From Spirochaetota bacterium (lineage in GTDB: Bacteria > Spirochaetota > Spirochaetia > Treponematales > Rectinemataceae), in assembly GCA_022711355.1 (NCBI GenBank), contig JAKLFE010000031.1, positions 1-53,686 on the forward strand: a DNA stretch of 53,686 bases, given 5' to 3'. The notes below the pieces were generated by a model. That model did no database searches. It was given only the letters and a program-made list of their open reading frames with translations, and was not told the origin of the DNA. The position numbers were made by a program, and so were the translations under genes. Below are positions 1-7,528 of this stretch, piece after piece. The number at the start of each line of letters is the position of its first letter. The stretch's first letter is position 1.

Positions 1-860
1 AGTCCAACCGCATGAAGCTGCCCTTCGGCATCGCCCAGGTCGGCAAGGCCTTCCGCAACGAGATCGTCACCAAGAACTTCATCTTCCGCACCTGCGAGTT
101 CGAGCAGATGGAGATGCAGTACTTCGTCAAGCCCGGCGAGGACGAGAAGTTCTTCGACTACTGGCGCGGCCAGAGGTGGGCCTACTACGAGAAGCTCGGC
201 GTGCGCATGGACAAGCTGCGCTGGCACCAGCACGGCAAGGACGAGCTGGCCCACTACGCCAAGGACGCCTACGACATCGAGTACGAGTTCCCCATGGGCT
301 TCAAGGAGCTCGAGGGCGTCCACAACCGCTCGAACTACGACCTCACCCGCCACCAGGAGTTCTCCGGCAAGGACCTCCAGTACATCGACCAGGACAACGG
401 GAACGAGCGCTACATCCCCTTCATCGTCGAGACCTCGGCCGGCCTCACGCGCCAGCTCCTCATGGTCCTCTGCGACGCCTACGAGGAGCAGAAGGTCGGC
501 GACAAGGGCAACGAGGACGATTGGAGGACGGTCCTCCACTTCCACCCCGAGCTCGCCCCCGTCACCGTCGCCGTCCTCCCCCTCATGAAGAAGGACGGCC
601 TCGCGGAGCTTGCCCAGGACATCCGGCAGGGACTCAAGCAGGAGTTCTCCACCGACTACGACCAGGGCGGGGCCATCGGCCGGCGCTACCGCCGCCAGGA
701 CGAGGTCGGCACCCCCTTCTGCGTCACCGTCGACTACCAGACCAAGGAGGACGGCACGGTGACCGTCCGCTTCCGCGACTCCATGGAGCAGATACGCGTC
801 AAGCGCGAGGAGCTCGAGCTGACCCTCAAGAAGGCCATCAAGGAATACAAGCGGGTCTGA
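1..860 (+). CDS. glyS: Glycyl-tRNA synthetase, C-terminal part (5' truncated by window)
   Basis: Charges tRNA-Gly with glycine in the cytoplasm. The reading frame is already open at base 3 (S-N-R before the first visible Met) and 285 residues are visible, so the true start lies upstream. The visible start LPFGIAQVGKAFRNEI followed by FRTCEFEQMEMQYF matches motif 2 of the class II, homodimeric (alpha2) GlyRS. ETSAGLTRQLL is motif 3-like, and the last about 110 residues form the anticodon-binding domain. This is the single-chain type found in archaea, eukaryotes and some bacteria including spirochetes, not the alpha2beta2 type. It ends with TGA at 858-860. No strong terminator follows, only GC-rich hairpins. 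Identification is very secure; only the N-terminus is missing. Confidence 0.96.
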   Translation, partial: SNRMKLPFGIAQVGKAFRNEIVTKNFIFRTCEFEQMEMQYFVKPGEDEKFFDYWRGQRWAYYEKLGVRMDKLRWHQHGKDELAHYAKDAYDIEYEFPMGFKELEGVHNRSNYDLTRHQEFSGKDLQYIDQDNGNERYIPFIVETSAGLTRQLLMVLCDAYEEQKVGDKGNEDDWRTVLHFHPELAPVTVAVLPLMKKDGLAELAQDIRQGLKQEFSTDYDQGGAIGRRYRRQDEVGTPFCVTVDYQTKEDGTVTVRFRDSMEQIRVKREELELTLKKAIKEYKRV

Positions 861-1011
861 TGGCTTTAGGGGGGAAGCCCCGTCGCCGCGGCTCCCGCGC
901 GGCCGGCTCCGCTTTCCCCCCTCGCTTCGAAGCCGGGGGAGCGGCCTCCCATCGCGGGGCGGCTCCCCCCGGCTTCTCCGCTGCCCCCCTTTCCGCCCCG
1001 AGGGCCCCCTC

Positions 1012-1030
1012 GGCCGCGCAACGCGCGGCC
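1012..1030. terminator. GC-rich hairpin in the glyS-downstream gap
   Basis: The gap 861-1137 between glyS and the next gene is extremely GC-rich and has no convincing ORF of its own. GGCCGCGC at 1012-1019 pairs perfectly with GCGCGGCC at 1023-1030 around a 3-nt loop. A second, imperfect stem pairs about 930-940 with 964-975. Neither has a U-tract, so they may be weak terminators or just a by-product of composition. Confidence 0.3.
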
Positions 1031-1078
1031 TCCCCCGTTCCCGGGCCGGTATCGGGGCGGCTATATTTTCATCCCGTA

Positions 1079-1108
1079 TTGAATAACCGGCCTCGAATAC
1101 TATATATA
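1079..1108 (+). promoter_or_regulatory. Candidate sigma70-type promoter of the binding-protein gene
   Basis: TTGAAT (1079-1084), an 18-nt spacer and TATATA (1103-1108) lie 29 bp upstream of the ATG at 1138. The local AT richness stands out from the surrounding GC-rich DNA. A second possible -10, TATATT at 1062-1067, follows GGC as in several other promoters here. A strong Shine-Dalgarno, AGGAGG, lies at about 1125-1130. Confidence 0.55.
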
Positions 1109-1137
1109 GATGCGCGGATACCATAGGAGGTTCCAAC

Positions 1138-2268
1138 ATGCACTCCAAGCTGGGCGCGGCCATCCTCGCGGCCGCCTGCATCCTCGCCTTCGCTTCCTGC
1201 GGCTCGGGCGGCTCGTCCGAGATCAAGATCGGCAATATCAACCCGGTCACCGGCGAGGCCGCCTCCTTCGGCGCCTCGACCAAGAACGGCGCGGCCATGG
1301 CAGCCGACGAGTGGAACGCCGCGGGCGGCGTCCTCGGCAAGAAGATCAAGCTCGTCTACGCCGACGACAAGGGCGACCCCGCCGAGGGCGCGGCCGTCTT
1401 CACCAAGATGATCCAGCAGGACAAGGTCGCCGCCATCCTCGGGGGCATCACCTCCCGCGTGGCCCTCGCCGGGGCTCCCATCGCCCAGGCCGCCAAGGTC
1501 CCCATGCTCACGCCCACCGCCACGAACGAGAAGGTCACCCAGGTCGGCGACTACGTCTTCCGCAGCTGCTTCATCGACTCCTTCCAGGGCACGATCGCGG
1601 CCAAATACGCCGCGAACGAGCTCAAAGCCGCGAAGGCCGCCATCATCTTCGACGTGGGCTCCGACTACTCCAAGGGCCTCGCCGAGAACTTCACCGCCGT
1701 CTTCGAGCAGGGCGGCGGCAAAATCGTCGCCGCCGAGGCCCACCCCAGCGGCGCCACCGACTTCAAGGCCCAGCTGACCAAGATCGTCCAGGCCAAGCCC
1801 GAGGTCCTCTACGTCCCCGACTTCTACAACGACGTCGGGCTCATCGCCAAGCAGGCCCGCGAGCTCGGCTTCAAGGGCGCCATGGTGGGCGTCGACGGCT
1901 GGGACTCCCCCGAGCTCGTCAAGATCGCCGGCGACGCGATCGAGGGCGGCGTCTTCACCAACCACTACTCCAAGGACGACAGCCGCCCCGTGGTGCAGGA
2001 CTTCGTGAAGCGCTACCAGGAGAAGTACAAGTCCGATCCCGACGCCCTCGCCGCCCTGGCCTACGACGGCGCCAACATCCTCTTCGACGCGATCAAGCGG
2101 GCCGGCAAGACCGACGCCGCCGCCATCCGCGACGCCCTCCAGGCCACCGACTCCGACGGGGTCATCGGCAAGATCACCTACGACGCCAACCGCAACCCCA
2201 TCAAGTCCGCGGTCATCGTGGAGATCAAGGACGGCAAGCAGGTCTACAAGACGACCGTCAATCCCTAA
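1138..2268 (+). CDS. Branched-chain amino-acid-type ABC transporter substrate-binding lipoprotein
   Basis: A 376-residue periplasmic-binding-fold protein of the LivJ/LivK (peripla_BP_6) family, which binds leucine, isoleucine, valine or related small ligands for ABC import. It starts with a basic n-region and hydrophobic segment ending in FAS-C21, a permissive lipobox with Phe at -3, so it is likely an acylated lipoprotein. The mature start EIKIGNINPVTGEAASFG and the later KNGAAMAADEWNAAGGVLG are typical of the family. The ATG is fixed by AGGAGG 7 nt upstream. It stands alone: no Liv permease or ATPase is next to it, and a perfect terminator follows. The ligand cannot be read from sequence; homologues also bind amides or urea, or serve as sensory receptors. 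Confidence 0.92.
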   Translation: MHSKLGAAILAAACILAFASCGSGGSSEIKIGNINPVTGEAASFGASTKNGAAMAADEWNAAGGVLGKKIKLVYADDKGDPAEGAAVFTKMIQQDKVAAILGGITSRVALAGAPIAQAAKVPMLTPTATNEKVTQVGDYVFRSCFIDSFQGTIAAKYAANELKAAKAAIIFDVGSDYSKGLAENFTAVFEQGGGKIVAAEAHPSGATDFKAQLTKIVQAKPEVLYVPDFYNDVGLIAKQARELGFKGAMVGVDGWDSPELVKIAGDAIEGGVFTNHYSKDDSRPVVQDFVKRYQEKYKSDPDALAALAYDGANILFDAIKRAGKTDAAAIRDALQATDSDGVIGKITYDANRNPIKSAVIVEIKDGKQVYKTTVNP

Positions 2269-2295
2269 GCCGTGGGACGATTCCCCTGACGCCTC

Positions 2296-2328
2296 GCCGC
2301 GCATCGAGCCGATGCGCGGCCTTTTTTT
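2296..2328 (+). terminator. Intrinsic terminator after the binding-protein gene
   Basis: A perfect 10-bp stem (GCCGCGCATC at 2296-2305 with GATGCGCGGC at 2311-2320) around a 5-nt loop is followed by C and seven T. It isolates the binding-protein gene as a monocistron and argues against starting the next CDS at the upstream in-frame ATG (2312), which lies inside this hairpin. Confidence 0.9.
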
Positions 2329-2351
2329 CGCTCAATCGGACCCCAGGAAGC

Positions 2352-2380
2352 TTCACCGGAGCTCCTCGGTGGGCTATACT
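2352..2380 (+). promoter_or_regulatory. Candidate promoter of the potassium channel gene
   Basis: TTCACC (2352-2357), a 17-nt spacer and TATACT (2375-2380) preceded by GGC. The ATG is at 2399, so the leader would be only about 11 nt. The same GGCTATACT string recurs upstream of other genes in the window. Confidence 0.5.
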
Positions 2381-2398
2381 GGGATCCGGAAAAAAACA

Positions 2399-3706
2399 AT
2401 GCGCCCCCTATCCCATGATCACCCCCTGAGGATCGTCTGGGACCTCCTCATCCTCGGTTCCATCCTCTGCTTCCTCTTCGTGATCAGCTACCGGATCGTC
2501 TTCGGGAGCTTCGCGGGCAGCGTCCTCTACTACGCGCTCAACGTCCTTTTCATCCTCGACGTGGCATTCAACTTCGCCACGAAGGTCAAGGCCGGCTACG
2601 TCCAGTACGACGCGCCGCGGGACATCGCCCGGCACTACCTCCGCGGCTGGTTCGCCGTCGACCTCATAGCGGCCCTGCCCCTCGAGCTCCTCGTCCTCGC
2701 GGCCTTCGGGGGCATGCCCGCGGACCCGCGCCGGGCCCGGCTCTACCTCCTGCTACAGGCGATCACCCTCGTCAAGCTCTTCAAGGCCCGCCGCATCTTC
2801 GACGAGCTCGAGGAGTCGCTCAGGATCATCCCGGCGATGCGCCGCCTCGTCACGGTGATCTACTGGCTCTCCATGGCCCTCCACCTCATGGCCCTCGGCT
2901 GGATCCTCATCGGGGCGGGGGAGGCGGAGGGGCCGAGCCTGGACCGCTACATCAGGGCGATCTACTGGGTCACGACGACCATCGCGACCATAGGCTACGG
3001 GGACTACTACCCGAGCCACGGCTCCAACGCACAGATTCTCTACACGATCGCGGTCGAGATCTTCGGCGTGGGCATGTTCTCCTACATCATCGCCAACGTG
3101 TCGAGCCTCGTGGCCAACCTCGACGTGGCCAGGAGCGCCCACCAGCGCCGCCTCGACGAGGTCAACGCCTACCTGCGGGCCCAGCGCATCCCCGCCGAGC
3201 TCCAAGGCCGGGTGCGGGACTACTACTCCTACCTTTGGGAGAAGCAGCGCGGCGTCAGCGCCACGGCCATCCTCGACGACATGCCCCGCAGCCTATCCCA
3301 GGAGATCCTCCTCTTCCTCAACCGGGAGCTCGTCCACCGCGTGGAGCTCTTCGACGGGGCCGACGAGCTCTTCGTCCGCGAGTCGGTCCAGCTCCTCAAG
3401 CCGATGGTCTTCCTCCCCGGAGAGTACATCATAAGGCAGGGGGAGTACGGGGACTGCATGTACTTCCTCACGAGCGGGGAGGTCGGCGTCGAGGTCGACG
3501 GCGCCGAGATAGCGAGGCTCGGCCCGGGCTCCCCCTTCGGAGAGACGGCCCTCCTCGAGAACCTCCACCGCAACGCCAGCGTCGTCTCGAGCGGCTACGG
3601 GACCGGCTACCGCCTCGCCAAGGCCGACTTCGACGTGCTCCGGTCGAAATACCCCGACTTCGACCGGAGGGTCCGCGAGGTCGCGGCGAAGCGCCGCAAG
3701 GCCTAG
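2399..3706 (+). CDS. Cyclic-nucleotide-gated, voltage-gated-type potassium channel
   Basis: A 435-residue six-TM ion channel with a cytoplasmic cyclic-nucleotide-binding domain. The first four hydrophobic segments run from about residue 12 to 130, ending in a weakly charged S4-like stretch (K126, K129, R131, R132). The pore helix carries the K+ selectivity filter TIGYGD (about 197-202), followed by S6. A C-linker leads to a cNMP-binding domain (about 335-420) with the phosphate-binding cassette PFGETALL (379-386) and R391, the usual cyclic-nucleotide phosphate ligand. It belongs to the MloK1/bacterial CNG-like group. I chose the ATG at 2399 because the upstream in-frame ATG falls in a terminator. 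Two class III cyclases elsewhere in the window could supply its ligand (inference). Its 3' end faces uppP, 14 bp away. Confidence 0.93.
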   Translation: MRPLSHDHPLRIVWDLLILGSILCFLFVISYRIVFGSFAGSVLYYALNVLFILDVAFNFATKVKAGYVQYDAPRDIARHYLRGWFAVDLIAALPLELLVLAAFGGMPADPRRARLYLLLQAITLVKLFKARRIFDELEESLRIIPAMRRLVTVIYWLSMALHLMALGWILIGAGEAEGPSLDRYIRAIYWVTTTIATIGYGDYYPSHGSNAQILYTIAVEIFGVGMFSYIIANVSSLVANLDVARSAHQRRLDEVNAYLRAQRIPAELQGRVRDYYSYLWEKQRGVSATAILDDMPRSLSQEILLFLNRELVHRVELFDGADELFVRESVQLLKPMVFLPGEYIIRQGEYGDCMYFLTSGEVGVEVDGAEIARLGPGSPFGETALLENLHRNASVVSSGYGTGYRLAKADFDVLRSKYPDFDRRVREVAAKRRKA

Positions 3707-3720
3707 CCGGGCGGCCCGCT

Positions 3721-4521
3721 TTATAGCCAGATGAGGCCGGCGATGCCCAGAGGCGCGAGGTAGGCCGCGAACCAGGAGAGCCTCGAGCGCCTGACCAGGC
3801 CGAGGAAGAGCTTGATCGCGGCCAGGCCGGAGGCGAAGGCGAGGAGGAGGCCGAGGGCGAGGGGGGCGGGACTCAGCCCCGCCATCATCTCGCCCGCGTC
3901 CTTGAGCTCGAGTAGAAAGGCCCCGAGCACCGCCGGTATCGAGAGGATGAAGGAGAACTCCCCGGCCTTCCCGCGGTCGACGCCCGCGGCGAGGCTGGCC
4001 GAGATCGTGATGCCCGAGCGGGAGACTCCGGGCAGGACCCCGATGCCCTGGGCTATGCCGACTAGGATGCCCTCCCTCGGCCCAGGCGACCCGCCCTTCC
4101 GCCCAGGTCCCGACCCGATTCGCTCGGAGAGGACGAGGAGGAGGGCGGTGGCCAGGAAGCCGGCAGAGACGAGCTTCGGATTCTCGCCGAGCCCGAGGCG
4201 TTCGAGGCCCAGGCCGATGGCTCCGGTGAGAGCGGTCCCGACCAGGATGGCGAGGATGAATTGGAGCTCCCCGCCGTCCTCGGGAGTAGAGCGCCTCGCC
4301 AGCCATCGGCCGAGGGCGGCCGCGAGCCCGCAGATGCGCTCGCGGAAGGCGACCAGCACCGCGGCCAGGGTGGCCAGGTGAAGGCTCACGTCGAAGAGCA
4401 GAGGAAGCTCGGAAAGCCCGAAGAGGCGCTTGGCCAGGGCCAGGTGGCCCGAACTCGATACGGGGAGGAACTCGGTCAGGCCCTGGAGGAGTCCGAGGGC
4501 GGCGCCTTCGAATAAGGTCAT
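3721..4521 (-). CDS. uppP: Undecaprenyl-diphosphatase UppP/BacA
   Basis: Integral membrane phosphatase (266 residues) that dephosphorylates undecaprenyl pyrophosphate to regenerate the lipid carrier for peptidoglycan and glycan export; it confers bacitracin resistance when abundant. Family hallmarks are present: the N-terminal GLLQGLTEFLPVSSSGH segment with the catalytic glutamate and SSSGH, and the second signature LPGVSRSGITI. About eight hydrophobic segments and the length fit the family. It is the last gene of a co-directional minus-strand run (response regulator, kinase, ABC ATPase, permease, PAP2 phosphatase, uppP), 42 nt after the PAP2 gene. This context links it to envelope-antibiotic sensing. 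Confidence 0.96.
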   Translation of the reverse strand: MTLFEGAALGLLQGLTEFLPVSSSGHLALAKRLFGLSELPLLFDVSLHLATLAAVLVAFRERICGLAAALGRWLARRSTPEDGGELQFILAILVGTALTGAIGLGLERLGLGENPKLVSAGFLATALLLVLSERIGSGPGRKGGSPGPREGILVGIAQGIGVLPGVSRSGITISASLAAGVDRGKAGEFSFILSIPAVLGAFLLELKDAGEMMAGLSPAPLALGLLLAFASGLAAIKLFLGLVRRSRLSWFAAYLAPLGIAGLIWL

Positions 4522-4563
4522 GGCTCGATCCTTTCGCGCCGCATCGCGGGGCGCGGCGCGCGG

Positions 4564-5256
4564 CTAGAGGCTTATGTCCACGAGGAGGGACGAGGGACCG
4601 AAGGAGAAGCCGAGGAAGGCGGCTTTCCCTTCTCCCCGCCCCGCGTCCTCGCCGAGCTTGCCGAAGCGGATGTTGGCCGCGGTCACGAGCCAGCCTATGC
4701 CGCTCCCCAGGAGGGCCCCGGCGAGGACGTCGCTGGGGAAGTGGCAGCCCGAGGCGATCCGGAGGCCGGCCGTCCCGAGGGCGAGGCCGTAGCCTCCCGC
4801 GACCAGCCACGGCGTGGCCGGATGGTCGGGAGCCAGGCCGAGGGCCAGGGTCGCGAAGCTCGTGGCGGCGCAGAAGGCGAGGGTCGTGTGGCCCGAGGGA
4901 AAGGACTCGTCGGCCTCGTCGAGGAGCTCGCCGTCGAGCTCGCCATCGCCGTAGACATAGGGCCGATCGCGGGGCAGGGCCATCTTCAGGAGCTCCTTCG
5001 AGACGAAGGCGAGGGCGAAGGACTCGGCGTAGGCCAGGGCGGCGGGGAAGGCCTGGCCATCCTCGCAGATGAGGGCGAAGCTAGCAGGCCAGATGGCCGC
5101 CGCGGCCAGGGGGATGATGGAGGCCTTGTCGAGCCCCTTCACGTAATCGTACGAGGCCGCTTCGTCGAGGAGGGGCAGCTCGTAGCGCTCCGCGGCCAGG
5201 CTCGCGGGAACGCAGAGCAGGGCTGCGGCGAGGAATGCGGAACAGGCGAGTTTCAT
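4564..5256 (-). CDS. PAP2-superfamily phosphatase (candidate undecaprenyl-PP phosphatase)
   Basis: A 230-residue type 2 phosphatidic-acid-phosphatase-like protein with a cleavable-looking signal peptide (ends near ASLAA, residue 22) and several membrane segments. All three catalytic motifs are visible: KX6RP (K91 to R98-P99), PSGH (120-123), and R166-x5-H172-x3-D176 with the catalytic histidines H123 and H172. Members hydrolyse undecaprenyl pyrophosphate (BcrC, PgpB) or phosphatidate. Its ATG overlaps the stop of the upstream ABC permease (ATGA) with AAAGGAG just before, so translation is probably coupled; uppP follows. That placement favours a BcrC-like role in recycling the lipid carrier, though the substrate is inferred from context. 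Confidence 0.87.
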   Translation of the reverse strand: MKLACSAFLAAALLCVPASLAAERYELPLLDEAASYDYVKGLDKASIIPLAAAAIWPASFALICEDGQAFPAALAYAESFALAFVSKELLKMALPRDRPYVYGDGELDGELLDEADESFPSGHTTLAFCAATSFATLALGLAPDHPATPWLVAGGYGLALGTAGLRIASGCHFPSDVLAGALLGSGIGWLVTAANIRFGKLGEDAGRGEGKAAFLGFSFGPSSLLVDISL

Positions 5257-6683
5257 CGTGACTCCTTTGCTTGCTGCATGGGTTTCGGGGAGCCGTCCCG
5301 CTCGCCGAGCAGGCTCTCCATCTGCCGCGCCGTGGAGGCGGCCGCGGCCAAGGCGATCAAGGTCCCCGTCGCCGCCGCGGTCGCGGCGGCGGGCCCGATC
5401 GTCGAATAGCCGGAAAACGTGCGGAGCATGGCCATGGCCGCCGCGCTATGCGCGATGCCGAAGACGGCGGGAAGGCCGAAGAAGAAGGCGTTCTGCAGCG
5501 CGATCGAAAGGCGGATATCGCCGCGCGCGGCCCCGAGCTGCCGGAACGAGTCGCGGCGGGCCGCGTCGTCCCGCGCGTCGGCCGAGGCCCTCGATGCCAG
5601 CAGGGCGGCTGCCGAGAGGGCGAAGGCCAGGGCGAGGAAGGATCCTATGAAGAGGAGGGCGCCGAAGAGCTCTTCCTGGCCGAGGTTCGATTCCTTCCAG
5701 GAGCGAAGGGCCATCGTGGCCACCGTGCCTGCCGCGCTCGAGGCCATGCCGACCAGCACGGAGCATAGAGCGAGCAGCCTCGCGTTCCGGCGGGACCTAT
5801 AGGCGATCTGCGCGGCCGCGAACAGGCTCGCCGCCGAGAGCGGCGCAGCCGAGGCGCGCAACGAGCGCCTGCGAAGGCCGAGCGCGAGGGCAGGCACGAG
5901 GGCGTCGAAGGCGAGGAAGGTGCCGAGCGCCGCGGCCGCGAAAGCGGGCAGGATGAGGATCTCCGCGAGGAGGCCTCGGGAGAAAAAGGCCGCCGCGTAG
6001 CCTGCCGCTATCGAAGAGGCGCCGAGGATGGCGAGCCCCGTCTTGCGCTCGGGAGCGCGCTCCGGCCTGCGCTCAGATCGGACGAGGTCGAGGATGCTGC
6101 TCCTCCGCGTCTCCACGGCCGCCCTAGCGGCCGCGAGGAGGAGCTGGACGGTAGAGGCGACGGCCCCCGCGACGAGCGTCGCCGTCCCGAACCGCAGCTC
6201 GGGGATCTGTCCCTGCTCCATGAGGGCGCCCAGGGCGAGGGCGAGGAGCCTCGACAGGAAGGCGGCGGCGCCGAGCCCGCAGGCGAGGCCGCAGAGCGCG
6301 GCGGCGCCGAGCTCGAGCGCGAGCTCGGCCAGGACCTGCTTGCGGCGCATGCCCGCCAGGAGCCGGAGCGCGACCTCGCGGCGCCGGGCCGAGAGGAAGT
6401 GACCTGCCAGGAACCAGCCCGAGATGGCGACGAAGAGGGCCATCGCGGCCGTCGAGCCCTCGAAGGCGCGGCGCACGTAGAGCTTCTGCCTCGCGATGCC
6501 CGAGAAGCTCGGCGATGCCGCGGCCGAGGCGAAGGTCGCGAGCGCCGCTACCGTGGCCGACGAGGAGGCGGCGACGATGGCCAGCGAGTCGAGCTTCCGC
6601 ATCGCCGACGAGGCCAGGAGAGTCGAAACCTTGAGGCGGCCGCGCGGGCGGGCCGGCCTTGCCGCGTCGGAAAGCGCGATCAT
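5253..6683 (-). CDS. FtsX/MacB-type ABC transporter permease (Bce-like, short)
   Basis: A 476-residue membrane protein made of two FtsX-like halves. The first half has a long helix, then SARRREVALRLLAGMRR, the cytoplasmic coupling-helix region typical of FtsX permeases. The second half repeats the pattern near residues 320-420 (RRDSFRQLGAARGDI). I count about ten hydrophobic segments. It starts 2 nt after the ATPase stop and its TGA overlaps the PAP2 start, so ATPase and permease clearly form one transporter. Bacitracin-type BceB permeases are around 650 residues with a large extracellular domain. Here the corresponding loop appears absent, so it is either a minimal relative or a different FtsX subgroup. 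Substrate unknown; a cell-wall-active peptide or lipid carrier is inferred from neighbours. Confidence 0.85.
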   Translation of the reverse strand: MIALSDAARPARPRGRLKVSTLLASSAMRKLDSLAIVAASSSATVAALATFASAAASPSFSGIARQKLYVRRAFEGSTAAMALFVAISGWFLAGHFLSARRREVALRLLAGMRRKQVLAELALELGAAALCGLACGLGAAAFLSRLLALALGALMEQGQIPELRFGTATLVAGAVASTVQLLLAAARAAVETRRSSILDLVRSERRPERAPERKTGLAILGASSIAAGYAAAFFSRGLLAEILILPAFAAAALGTFLAFDALVPALALGLRRRSLRASAAPLSAASLFAAAQIAYRSRRNARLLALCSVLVGMASSAAGTVATMALRSWKESNLGQEELFGALLFIGSFLALAFALSAAALLASRASADARDDAARRDSFRQLGAARGDIRLSIALQNAFFFGLPAVFGIAHSAAAMAMLRTFSGYSTIGPAAATAAATGTLIALAAAASTARQMESLLGERDGSPKPMQQAKESR

Positions 6684-6685
6684 GC

Positions 6686-7444
6686 TCACGAGCCTTCCCG
6701 CTCCGTAGCGGCTTGTATCTCGATGATGCGGTCGAAGAAATCCCGGCGGCCGCCGTTCCGGGCGATCTGGGTCAGGAAGCGGCCGTCGCGCAGGAAGAAG
6801 ACGCGCCGCGCCCAGCTCGCCGCGAAGGGATCGTGCGTCGCCATCAGGACCGCGGAGCCCTCCGTCTCGCCGAGCGAGCCGAACAGCTCCATCAGCTCCC
6901 TGCCCGAGCGCGAGTCGAGGGCCCCGGTCGGCTCGTCGGCGACGAGGAGCCGGGGGCCGCAGATCAAGGCCCTGAGGGCCGCCGCGCGCTGGCGCTGGCC
7001 GCCCGAAACCTCGCTCGGGTACCGCCCGAGTAGGCTGTCGATGCCGAGACGGCGCGATAGGCGATCGAGACGGGCTGCGGCCTCGTCGCCGGAGCATCGC
7101 CCGAGGGCGAGGGGAAGGAGCGCGTTCTCGGCGAGGGTCATCGTATCGATGAGCTGCGAATCCTGGAAGACGAAGCCGAGCCGCTCGCGGCGGAACGCGG
7201 CGAGAGCGTCGCCCCGCAGCGCGAGGGCGTCGGCGCCGGAGATCGAGAGCTCCCCCGAATCGGGACGGTCGAGGAGGGCGAGTATCGCGAGGAGGGTGGT
7301 CTTGCCCGAGCCGGAAGGACCCATCACGGCGGCGAATTCGCCGGCCTCGATCTCGAGCGAGACCGAATCGAGGGCCCGGCACGCGCCGCCCTTCCCTCGC
7401 TCCAGGTAGGTCCGCGAGAGACCCTTCGCGGAGAGGACCTTCAT
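6686..7444 (-). CDS. ABC transporter ATPase (LolD/MacB/BceA-like)
   Basis: A 252-residue ATP-binding subunit. Walker A is GPSGSGKTT (42-50), the signature is VSGGQRQR, Walker B is LLVADEPTGALD, and a switch His follows in ATHDPF. The sequence pattern (LLAILALLDRPDSGEL after Walker A, DEPTGALD) is characteristic of the MacB/LolD/BceA group that powers FtsX-type permeases rather than classical import. A very strong Shine-Dalgarno (AAAGGAGG) precedes the ATG. The 84-nt gap from the kinase gene contains a TTATAGT string that could be a separate -10, so the transporter may have its own inducible promoter, as in Bce systems (inference). Confidence 0.93.
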   Translation of the reverse strand: MKVLSAKGLSRTYLERGKGGACRALDSVSLEIEAGEFAAVMGPSGSGKTTLLAILALLDRPDSGELSISGADALALRGDALAAFRRERLGFVFQDSQLIDTMTLAENALLPLALGRCSGDEAAARLDRLSRRLGIDSLLGRYPSEVSGGQRQRAAALRALICGPRLLVADEPTGALDSRSGRELMELFGSLGETEGSAVLMATHDPFAASWARRVFFLRDGRFLTQIARNGGRRDFFDRIIEIQAATEREGS

Positions 7445-7528
7445 TCCCGCAGCCTCCTTTCACGAGGACTATAAGGCCTCGAGGGCTCCTCGTTCCATCG
7501 AAGAACCTTACCCGGGGGGCTTGCCGCC

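Noticed and set aside
861..1078. Possible riboswitch or structured RNA before the binding-protein gene
   Set aside because: Hairpins are present but reflect extreme GC content; no conserved riboswitch core could be recognised.
2312..2398. Upstream ATG extending the potassium channel by 29 residues
   Set aside because: This start lies inside the terminator hairpin of the previous gene, has no ribosome-binding site, and the promoter-like TATACT lies downstream of it.
3293..4810. A 505-codon minus-strand frame across uppP and part of the channel and PAP2 genes
   Set aside because: It is out of frame with uppP and PAP2, which both carry full motif sets; the product is Arg/Pro/Gly-rich.
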